From NCBI RefSeq assembly GCF_051020985.1, contig NC_134999.1:33513160-33577159 (forward strand): a stretch of DNA of 64,000 nt, read 5' to 3'. The DNA comes from Nomia melanderi (Eukaryota > Arthropoda > Insecta > Hymenoptera > Halictidae). The notes beneath the pieces are model-generated. The model was not told where the DNA came from and searched no databases. It saw nothing but the letters and a program-made list of their open reading frames with translations. Below, piece after piece: positions 50,689 to 62,600 of this stretch; position 1 is the stretch's first letter; every line of letters starts with the position of its first letter. The translations under genes and the position numbers were made by a program.

Positions 50689-53600
50689 TCGTCGAGCGAG
50701 AGCGACGACGACGACGACAAGAAGAAGAAGAGCAAATGCGGGAAGAATGGCAAGGACGACGACAGCGACGACGATAGTGACGACGACAGCGACGACGACG
50801 ACGATAAAAAGTGCAAGAACAAGAAGAGCAAGTGCCAGGACGACGACGACAGCGACAGCGACAGCGACGACGACGACAAGAAGTGCAAGAGCAAGAAGAA
50901 GAGCAAGTGCCAGAAGGACGACGACGACAGCGACAGCGACAGCGACGACGACGATGACGACAAGAAGTGCAAGGGCAGGTGCCAGAGACACATCGGCCAG
51001 GATGACAAACAGGTCGCCGGCAACTGCGGCGATAATGGCGGCGGCGCGGAGTGCGGGATAGTTTCCCAGCAGCCGGTCTACCGCAGGAAACGGGACGCGG
51101 ATGAAGAGGATCAGAAGGATCCGGACAGCAGTAGCTCCTCGTCGGAGGAAAACAAGCCGAGGACTCAGCGATCCGCCGAGGATCAGGAGGATAACTTCGG
51201 GTCGATACAGATACAGAGACAGGAGGCGCAGTGATTCGTCGAGGTACATTCAACTGACGCGTTGAATACCGTAATTCGTTCGACCGGATGATTATTCTTT
51301 CAGATCCTCTGTATTAGAAATAATGTAACGTTTTCTTCTTTACAGCCGAGTTCGCAGTCAATCCGTTATCTCCGGATTCCAAGCGAACGCGGTGGTAAAT
51401 GATGTAACATACGCGGTGACGCTCTGTAAGACGCGTAGAGAACGGCTGAATTAAACGACTTGATACTGTACTGTGTGATCTTTCTCTCGGCGAAACCCTC
51501 CGGTATTCCAAGGGTTGATAAGAGTAGTATCGCTACGCTAAATCGCGACGCTTGTTCAAATGATAAAGCTCGCGCTTTGCGGCGTGTCCAAAGCTGCGGA
51601 GTGCCACGTGTCAGACACCGATATCTTTTGTCAACACTTGTCCCCTTGCATCCTGCTGCAGCAGTTCAAACGCTGGGAGCCGCGTGTATTCAAGCAGACG
51701 TCGCGTTTACTCTTTTTCTGGGATTGACGCAATAAAGTGGGAGCGCGCGCGCGCGCGAGCTTCTTCCGTCGTGTTTTCTTTGCCCCGCTCCAAAGGCCCT
51801 GCGACTCGTAACGCGGCTCAAGGGATAAGGTACCGTTCCGCGGCCGGATAATAAAAGTCCCTCCGCAAAATTGTGACGTACTTACGCGTTCGGTACTCTG
51901 GGGACGGTGTCCTTCCGCCTCGCGACGAACAGGGCGATCGTGTTCTTCGGGTGGATGTCGGTCTCGAGCGTCCAGTTCGGACTGCTCGGCGAAGCACCTA
52001 GGATCTTCACGACGGACCTCATCCTGGCTCTGCGAAACAGAAGCGAATTAGTAATTTAGACCGCGGATTGCCTTCCAAGAATTGCGAGTGGCTTCTTTTA
52101 TATTATTATTAACCCTTCGCACTCGGAAGATTCTCGATAGAAGCATTTTTAACGTTTCCTGAAGAGATATAATGAAATATATAAATTAAAACTGAAGCGG
52201 ATTTAACACGTTGGATGATATGGGGGTCACCGGCGACGTCAACCAAATCGAATTAGTATAGTTCATTCGATGAAAGGATGATTGAAGTTTTCTATATTAT
52301 AAGTAATACCACTTGCTGCGCCGATATTCAACGATTCAAACCCGTAATAGCAACGTAATTCAATTGCATAAGATTACATTATTTTCATTTCCCATATTTG
52401 CCTCGGCAAAATCGTGCGGCGCTGAACATGTCAAGGAGGAATGGTAAGTAAATTGAACGAAGCTGTTTTATTCCATTGTTTCGATGCATTATACAAAGTA
52501 TGGTATTGAATATCGAATTTTATAGTTTCACCGCATCGAATCAAGTGACTAAGAGTGCAAAGGGTTAATACGTCGAACGCCATGGAGGTCACCGGCGACC
52601 TCCAATAGAATTCATTAAGTCCGAGTTCGCTCGATTAAACGATGATTACTTGAAAACATTTTTATATTATTAGTGCCGCATAATGCGGCGATATTCAGCT
52701 AGACCGGCGTGCAATAATGATAAGCCGGGCTCAATCGAATGATTTGCTATCAGATTCTTTCCGTCGCCGGCGGATTTCGCTCTATGGAAATCGGGCGGCG
52801 TTCAACGTATTAAACGGACGATTTTACTCGCGCGAATAGGATAATCAAATTCGCCCGATATTCCCGCGCATAATTTTTGTAGGAAATTACAAACCAGTAA
52901 TTTCGACCGACCGGGCCGGCGGTTCTAGCGTTAAACCGTCGAATGAAAGCTCATAAATCGGTGCATTACATTATTTGGAAACCGCGCGCGTTGTCGCGAA
53001 ACGCGCGAATCCGATTAATCCGGATAAAATATGAACGCGGACAACGGGCTTCGCGGTGAGCGCGGGACAATATTCCGAAATGCGAAAGAAGGGAACGAAC
53101 GTTCCCGTTGATAATTCGTTGATAATTCGTAAATAATTGCCAGCGACACTGGACGGAAAAAGCCTCCGGCGAAAAGACTGGGAGAGCGGCGGAGTGCGCG
53201 GATGACACGATTCCCGACGTTTCCTCTTTCTAATAACGCGGACGCGATTTCGCTCGGCAATTATCGAGCGACGACGACCAGCTGCATCGGTGATTAAACA
53301 TTCGCCTTGGCGATTCGGGGGAAAGGGAAATCTGGACGACAGTTGCGTCATTTTTCCCGAGCGACGTGTAAACGTACTATAGGGAGATGACTCGATGGTT
53401 AAGGCTGAAGAATGCAGCTGATTGATCAGCTCATATCTTCCCTCGCTTAATTTTCTGTTGGTTGTGTTTTCTAATTTATTATGTCACTGATTTGCTATTC
53501 ATCGGTACGATTACACGTAATCGATCAAAACTGTGAAACTGGAAAAGGACTGGTAATGTTCCGGTAATCATCAATCCTTTGCACTCAAAAGGTGACTCTC

Positions 53601-56600
53601 GAGTGACTTGTTATAATAAGACTAAAAGGAATATTATATATAATACTTTTTAGTTTTTATATTAATACTTAATATTATATATAATAAAGTTTTATATAAT
53701 GCATCGATATGTGAAGAATTTCTATAAAATATCTTTGTTTCTTAATTTACATGTTGCCTTATTAATTCGTTTCAAGTAGTATCGCCTATGTCTCATCGGA
53801 AAGCATCGTTTTATATAATGCATCGATATGTGAAGTATTGTTGTAAAATAGCTTTGTTTCTTAATTTACATGTTTCCTCATTAATTCGTTTCAAATAGTG
53901 TCGCCTATGTCTCACCGGAAATCGTCGTTTTATATAACGCATCGATATGTGAAGTATTACTATGAAATAGTTTTGTTTCTTAATTTACATGTCTCCTCAT
54001 TAATTCGTTTCAAATAGTGTCGCCTATGTCTCATCGGAAAGCGTCGTTTTATATAACGCATCGATATGTGAAGTATTACTATGAAATAGTTTTGTTCCTT
54101 ACTTTACATGTCTCCTCATTAGCGTCCAATGTGTCTAATGAAAAGCGTCCGAGTGAAAAGGTTTAAATCATCTACGTAGCGTACACGTGCACGGACACGA
54201 TGGCCGTTCCAATGGGTGGGCCCACGTGAATTTCTGGTGTATTTCTGGTGTATTTCTGGTTTCAGAAGTCGTAGTAGTTCTCTAACAAACGCGCGTAATT
54301 AGATAACCATTATGCGTCGCGGGTGAATCGAAGCGAGGCCCCAATTAGCCCGATTATTCCGGGCTTTTCGGAATGGCGCAAGTTCCCGGAATAATGCGGC
54401 GATTCGCGCGTACTCGATTTTTCCGGGCACGCGATTCTTTCGATTATCCAGGGCCAATTGCAAACGAAGCGTCACCTTCCTACGTACATATCGGATTTCC
54501 GTTCGATCGCATCGCCCGGGGCGTGCACCCTCCGCGCAGTTTCATCAATGGTCCGCGCGGCCGTCTCCTCGCAATAACCGCGTCCCACGGTCTGCTTTTA
54601 GTCTCGCCGTTGTTCCCGATTCGAAATTTCGAGCGAGCGATCGGCGCCGGCATATAAATTCATAGAGTCTGGTGTCTCCCCGATGGACGAAAGGCGCGGA
54701 ACGCTCGAAGGTCGCGTAAAAATAGAGAATTTCCGTATTGACCGGTTCCATCGACGAAACTATTCGACGGCGATACGAATACTTCGATCATCGCAGAGGC
54801 GCGAAGAAGCAACGTCGACTTTACATTCATTATTTCGCCAGTTCCTCGAACGTAATAACGCGAACAGATGTCGAACATTCGAAGATATTCATGTTACGAG
54901 CCAATATAAAACGCGACGGTGGAGTCGCGTCGAATTATTGGTCCCGGCTCGGAACCCGAAACGTTCGAGGAGCCATCGACAGCGGACGCGCGACTGATAG
55001 CTCGAGGAATCGTTCGTTTTCGCGCGCCTTAACCCTCCGATTACAAAGCGCCGGATCGGAAATTGAATTTCCACGAGCGCGGGATGAAATACGGGCTTCG
55101 AGGGCGGGCATTCTCGAGTCGAGCAGCGAGGAGGAGGCTCGAGACAAATCGTCGTTTCCGAGCGGAGTTCATATCGCTTTTTTTCCAGAAGCTTTCGCAC
55201 CTCAAAAACTGTTCCCGCGGCGGCCGTCGACGATCCACTCGACGCCGAGCGCTCGTAATTACGCTGGAAAAGTTCCGCGCGCTCGCGGCCGCCCCGATTT
55301 TTCGGTTATTTCCCGGTGACGAGCCGAACGAATTTTTGTAAATAAACGTCCCGCCGCTTTTCGACGGAAAATTTACGACTGCGTGGACGTTGCCAACGGA
55401 CCGGTCGCGTTCGGAGATCGCCGCGGTGATTTATACCGTGTCGGACGAGTTCGTCGAATTATCGCGTTAATTGCTGCCGCGAACGCGTTATTCGTTACGT
55501 TTATCCGTTCCATCGCGCGGGTATCATTTGCGGTGAACGGGAATAGGATACGGGATTTGATGGTGTATCAAATGTGGATCAAGCTCCGGGGATCTAGGGA
55601 AGAACGGAGATAGGTCGAACGTTACTGGTAAATCATTTGACGAGTTTTCTATCACTAATTTGTTATTCGTGAATAGTCACATGTTGCCGATCGAAACTAG
55701 AAATATAAACTAGAAAGACACCTTGCCTATCATTCCGCTAGACATCGAATCATCTACCAACTGTACAGGTATAATGAAATACCAAAAACGTCTACAATTT
55801 CTAGTTAACGGTCTTAAAGTTTCGATTGGTTACATCTAACCGTATTCGCGAATAACAAATTGCTAAAATTCAGGAGTTAACCCTTTGCACTCGAGATAAA
55901 AATGCGACATAGAAATACAAATTCTGCTCCATGATATATGCAACATGTTTCTTATGTGCAAATGTTAATATTTCGAGAGGAAATAATGAATGTAATGAAT
56001 ATTGTCGAGTGCAACGGGTTAAGAAATGAAACCGCAGAAAATTGCAGGAGACAAAATGAAGAGATCGCTCATCTGAATTCCTCAGCTTAGTCTCCGAATG
56101 ATCTAGCGGTACCTTTGAGAGCTACATCGATTATCGCTCGATCTTACGCTCTCCTCGCGAAGGGTTTCAATTTCAGACGCCATTGATTCGCATGGTGTCG
56201 ATACGCCGGCGTAACTCGCGGCGCGTTCGACCCGGTAAATTAGTCGGAAGAATCCCGATTTCATCGAATCCGCGGCGAGATTGCGGAGGAAAGGGAATCG
56301 ATTCGGAAGGGCAGTGGAACCACGAGCGGACGATGTTCCCGGCGAGGTTCGGGCAGAACAGCGTCGTCCCTGTTGGGCCAATATCGCGGCCGAAGATATC
56401 CCGTGTACGCCGGTGCCGCAGGAATGGGGGAATCATTCATTCGACGACGCCGCGTCGCGGTTTGCTGCGCAAGATTGCAATTTAAGCAATCGAGGTTCGA
56501 GACGCCGGCACACCGGCGGTCGCGTGCGTTCGTACATTGACAAGGCAATCGCCGGCTCGCAATATCAGGCGGTTCACGCTGGAATTACCGAGCAGACGAG

Positions 56601-59600
56601 ACGGCTTTATTAAATTTTTCTGCGGATACCACGAGCACCTATTGAGATTTCGATCGATCCATCGTCCGGCTCGCGTTGCGTACGCTATAATTGCAACAGG
56701 AGAACCCGGGACGGATCGGTTTCATTCACCCGGCAGTTCCAGCGTTGATAATGAGAAATCTACGTAGCAGACCAGAGAGAACCTCGTAATTAAAGTGTCC
56801 CGAAAACGCGGATTAACGCGAAGTAGGAGAACCAGAGGCCGCGGCGATACGCGGTAATACGTTTTAATTAGAGGCGGGACGCGAGAATCGGCCGCGAGAA
56901 CGCCTAATCCTCGTCGTTGCAAAAAAAAACACAAAAAACGGGGCAGCGCGAGGGGAAAAAGGTGTGAAAGGACGCGGGAATTAATCCCAGTCGTTAATTA
57001 TGGCGAGCGTCAAAGGGCACGCGGAGTTTCCGAGTTTTTCTTTCGTCGGGACGCGCGCGACGGACGAAACGAAGTTTCGGGTTCGCGAGAGACGCGCTCC
57101 ACGTTTCCGGATCGGAACGAAGTTTCGCTGGAACGGGGACCGAGGCAAATGCCGATCAGTAGCTTCGTCACGGAAGGAAAAATGCTCGTCGCGCGCGTTG
57201 CCACTCGAGAGGACGTTTGCCCGGCGTCGCGACGCCGGCTCGCCTACGCGGAGTCTTTGCTCTCGAGAATTCACGCTCCAGTTACGTGACCGGGTCACGG
57301 GGTCAGCGCCAGGGGAAGGCTACGGTGCTGTAGGAATGCCGCCGTCTATCCGACGCCACGCTAGATAGATATCTATGCCTCTCCGCGCGCTCTTTGCCAA
57401 TGTAGCGCCGCGCCGCGACGCGCCGCTACCAATCGGGTAGCTCGCCGCAACGCTCCGGTAGAGTATTTCATGGTTTGCACGCGGACAACACACCCTGCCT
57501 CGCCGGAAACGCGGCCTCGTCGCTGAAAAATCCCGCTTTTCCCGCTCCGCCGTGGCGTCCAGGCTTTTTATATTTTATACAGACCCTCCCGTTCGGCTCC
57601 CCTTTCATCCCTGATAAATTACATTCGGACAAACGACTTACGAGCACTTTCTTCTGAAGGGTGCCCATGAAAGTCCCGTTCTTCGTATAAATCGTGAGAT
57701 TTAGTAGTGGCGATCTGGAGATGTGCTTTTTATTTCGTAACCGTTTACTTCTACGCTGTTTTTAGATTGATATTGTTTAACACTTTGGCTGCCATGTCAC
57801 CCGAATTCGGGTGACATCGAGATTCACATAAACTTAAATATTACTTGTTTCGGTGATGAAACGAACAAACTGAATTCTGTTAGATGCGAGATACTAGAAA
57901 GATAGAGCAATCGTTACGAAGAATATTGACTTCTTAGTTTCAGCGTTACTAAGAAAGTTGCTTTGATTGCGTAGGAGTTTCGATGAGCGTATACTTGGCA
58001 GTCAAAGTGTTGAGTTACAGTATCAAATGTTCGCCAAGTCTGCTTCACGACTGTCATGTAATATAAAATAAAGTAAGAAATTCTATTCGAATCGTCGGAT
58101 ATTGATTAAATCAATCCTTTCCCGAATATACGACTTATCCTCTAGCATTTATTCCGTATCCACCCTACATAACACGTGGATCGAATGAGAAGTGGGCAGC
58201 GAAGAAGCGAACGCCGCGAGAAAAGAAATAAAAGATCAAGGCGCCAGGATTATTCTCGATCCCCATTCACCGGAACACCTCGACTTCCCTGGAAGTTTTT
58301 CAAATCGTAGGAATTACTCCGCGTTCGAGCCGCGTATTATTATTATCTGCCCGCGAGAAGCGAATTCGCGGCGAAGCCTATTCAACCCGAGGCGTGAAAC
58401 GAGGGCGGGCAGGAAGTTTCGAGAGTTCGCGTCTGAAAATCGTTCGCGGCGGAATTTTCCGGCCGCGGGCAGAGCTCCGGGACGTTATCGTAGGGCAAGA
58501 ACCACCATCCAACGGGAGCGACTTGATCGATCGCGGTCGCGTCAGCTCCGTTTTTCTGATCGATTCGCGTTCTCCCCCGGGGGGGTGGCGACGGTAGAGG
58601 ATCGATGGGGGATAAAGGGAGAGGGGTAAACGAGGTATCATCATAGGGCGAAATCGATATTCGTATCGGGTGCGCGAAAATCGGTCGCATGAATTATCGA
58701 GAGGCCGTTTGCCCGGTTGCAAATAGACGCCGGCGACGTTCGCCGGGAGGCAAAGGGACCGATTAATTCGATCGGCGATGCAAAACAAGCGGTAGATTCG
58801 ATTTGCGTGCCCGCCGACCGAGTAAGTCTTCCGCTCCGGCCCCGTTTATTCACGGTGGACAGGTTCACGCAGCCCCGGAAGCACGCGGGCTGATCGATAA
58901 CGCGCCGCAACGCGCGTGATCAACCGTAGGAACGCGCGCCGCGTCGCGAGCGAGCGGGCGGGCGGGCGAGGGCTCCCGTCTTTTTCTCCAAATCGAATTA
59001 CACCTGGTCGAGGCCGATTATCCGGAGCAAACGAACCCCGAGCCCACGTGGGATAATTAAGTTAAGACGCCCGGTTAGGAGCGAATTAGGGTTACGAAGG
59101 TTGCCGGCGTTAACCGCCAGGCGATGCTCGCCGGCGAGCGAAAAGGCCGTTCCTGCGGGGGAACGGCGACAAAAAGAGCTACCACGGGGAGAGACAAGAA
59201 TTGGCCGGCTTTTCAAAAGAACCATAAGCACAAAGGGGGCGGCAGCCTTTTTCGCCGAGTCACGCGCGACTGGGAACGGACACCTCGGCGTTTTCATTCG
59301 CGCGACGATTGTTGTGGAAACGCTCGATCGGTAGGGGAACGTAGAACGAAATCGAAGGTTTTTTTGTTCGTCCTAATGACAGGATGTCTGGAGCACTTTA
59401 CGCTGAGTACCGGTATTCCTATTTTTAATATTAGACTGCTAAGGTGTCGCGTTTTGCACCTTTATAATTTAGAAACGCATGTAAAATTCATACACGCGAG
59501 ATAAAGAAAGAATTTAAGTGCCGAAAATACTGCTCGAGGAACGTAGAATCCAATACCGTAGTTGCCTCGTTCAATTTTTCAATCGGAGGGCAAATAAAGA

Positions 59601-62600
59601 CGCTTCGAACGTCTATGTAACATCCGAACTTCTTCAGTGAATATAATGCCGATGCTTTTAATCGAGAAACAACTCACGCACTGTTCCGCAGTCGATCTCG
59701 AGCCACATCGGAGACTTATTGCAACCTTGTGACGCGGCATCAACCTGATACGAGCTGTTTATCTATGAAAATATCGTTGTTCAGCTTTACACGCGTATCG
59801 TTTCGTTCGATCTTCCCGAGATCGCCCCCGCCCGGTCCCCGCAATTAGAAGGAATCGAGGAAATCGAGCTCGCGAGCCACGCCAACGGTCCACGGGTCCG
59901 CCGAGGCAATCACAAGTTTCGGATCAAGTTATTTCCGCGAAACGATCGACGGCATTTACATACAAATCGGCGACGTGCAAAGCGGCCGGTATCGAAGCGT
60001 TCCGGATCGCGTTGACGAACGACCGATGTCGAGCGGCGACCACAATTTATTCAATGACTGCCACCACGGCTCTCGATCGATCCCGAAACGAAACGGCGTG
60101 GCGTGGCGTGGCACGTCGCGACGCGGCCGATTGCGTAACTGGTCCGCGAGCGACGAACGCTCGCTCGATTAAGCTTCAACCTGTCACCGATAATTCGCCT
60201 GGTAATTATGATCGAAACGGAGAGAGGACGATAGAGAGCCGTGAGCCGAGAGCTACGGTTCTCCCTTGCCGGTGATCGGTCGACCGGGCAATTCCCTTTG
60301 GGAAGTTTAACGATATACCGATACAGTTCTCGCAACGTTACGTCGACTTGCTCCTCAAACGGCTCGTTATTTATTTTCATTTTCAATTGCAGTTTATTTC
60401 CGTGCGACCGTGTACGACCGACGTTTCGCGTCGCTCCTGCGCGTTTCCATCCGCCCAAATTTCCTACTAAATATCGCGACCCGTTCTCCTGCATCGCGCA
60501 CAGCGTTATTACACTCTCCAGTCACCGGAACTCTGGCCGCGAGCAGCTTTTTCATTAACGAAAAATTCGTGCGCAGCTTTTCTGCTTAAACTTTCCAGTA
60601 TACGGCGGAATATATACGGCGGTCTTACGCGTTTCCTTTCCCGCGATCTTCTTCTTCCCTTTCGGTTATTCTGTTTTCGGTAATGTTATTAAGATAACGC
60701 TCGCGCCGCCTCGTGAATTATTACTTGTTTCGTCGTGTATCTCGTTCGCAGTTGATTCCCCGGTAACCGGTCTCCACGGGACCCTACCCCTCAGGCCGCA
60801 TAATCGGAATACAAATGCGGAGCGGCGTTTATAGGTTATTCAATTACATTAACCGCGATTACGATTATTACCGTATTTGATTTACCGAGAACGCGCGGAG
60901 AACGTTCCCTGCGAGCGGCTAAGATTCCGTATAAAATTCCTGAGCGACGCGGGAGCCGATACCGTGGAAATATAACGGGGGCTCCGGGGCGTGTGTCGAA
61001 GCGGCGGTATATAAAATAACCGGACGTTTTTCGGATAAGACGCAGGGAAAACTATGCGAGGAAGAATTCCTTTATCCCGACCCGGCCGGGCGGGTCGATC
61101 CGGCGAATCCGCCCTGGTAATCGAATTTCCAAGCGAACCGGGAGCCGCCTAACGCTGCTCCTGATTTCTCGTTAAGGGGACGGACTAACTGGCTCGCTTT
61201 GTGCGCTCCTCTTCTTTTTTGTGGTACTGACGCTAACATGCTCGAGCGCTCCAATTTTTACACGTTGATCGCGGCACGGTGTGTATTTCAGCCTCGGTGC
61301 CCCGCAGAGCACGGTCGAGCGAGATTGAGCCCCGCGCGCGACACTTTTATCCCGCCGAGGAATACCGGCCTCAATAAACTTAGCCACGCCATCGATCCGC
61401 CCGATAAAATTCGATTCTAATTGGCCGACGCGTTTCCGGGAGCGGCGCGCCGTCCGACGCGAGATAAACGGAAGCGCGATAAAACCCTGTCGGGCGTGGA
61501 TCGTCCCTTCGGACGTCGCTATCGGCCGATCTCGCGGCACCGCGGGAAGAGGATTGCACGAGGGGACACAAAAATGTGCGAGATCGCCGCGATAATCCCG
61601 CGAACTTCGAGCCTCCAGACGGGCTGGGGTAGATAACCGTTATCAGCGGCGGCTGTCGATGTTGCCAGCCGAGACACCGGACCGGTCGTTCGGGGCTCGA
61701 CGGACGCTGTCGCGGCCGAAACGCGGAAACGACGACGAAGAGTTCGCTAACGATGGAGAGGCTGCAAGTTCGGCCTTGTCCTCGACAATTCATCCAATTA
61801 GGAAATTTTTCTGCCCGCCTCCGCGCACCGTTTCGACCCGCTTTCCGCCCGCGGGAACGAGTCCGCCGCTCCCCTCGGTCGGGGTGCGTTATGGCGGCTT
61901 CCGGGGGAGGCGGTGGAAAAAGCAGCTCGCACAGCCGGCAAAGTGAATTCCAACCCGGCGGTCTTTGCCGCATTTCCATCGCGTGTTTTCCGGCCGTTGC
62001 GTTTATCAACGGAACACGGAATGCGGGTTACAAAGTGTTCCACGGCGGCTGTCCTCCATACGAGCCTCGCCGTCTTGCTTTTTCCCCGCGGCGGGCCGTG
62101 CTTCATTTTCTTAAATTACTTTCTCACGGTGCCCTCGTAACCAGCCCGCTCGACGAACGGGGAAAGATGCCACCGCGGCACGCCTGACACAGCTCATCTA
62201 CCATTACGCGCGACAGCGTTTAGCAAGGCGGACGATTATCTCGGTACGCTTTTTCTCAGACGCTTTTCTCGAGAGCAATTCTAATTACGCGTTTTACGGC
62301 GAACCTCCTTGAAGAGGATCCCAGCGTTGTCTCTGGATATATTCAAATATTTACCTACCAGAATTCTTCTCGAATCTGCTGATCAGTTATATTTGTAAAT
62401 AATTCGCGTGACATTTATCGAAAGAGAGAAGAGAAGACGAAAAGTTCGAAACGAGAAGGTCCGAACGGACACGTAGAAAACAGGAGTTAATCGAACAGAA
62501 CTCACTTAAGGTACACGGTGACGACGAACTGCGCCCTGCCCTCCCTGGAGTCCGCGGGTTTGGCCGGGTGGAGGAACACCGGTACGTGTAACCTGGATCT

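Larger units (their letters stand above)
54170..62505. other. Large TMEM132 intron, GC-rich, no further gene seen
   Basis: Many open frames on both strands with Arg/Ser/Pro-rich, unrelated sequences and no splice or family support. Holds the elements at 55881 and 57781. Confidence 0.5.

Noticed and set aside
50223..51253. Three long minus-strand frames (266-319 codons) rich in Ser, Val/Leu or Cys/Arg
   Set aside because: Mirror images of the triplet repeats in the secreted-protein gene; no start context, signal or splice support.
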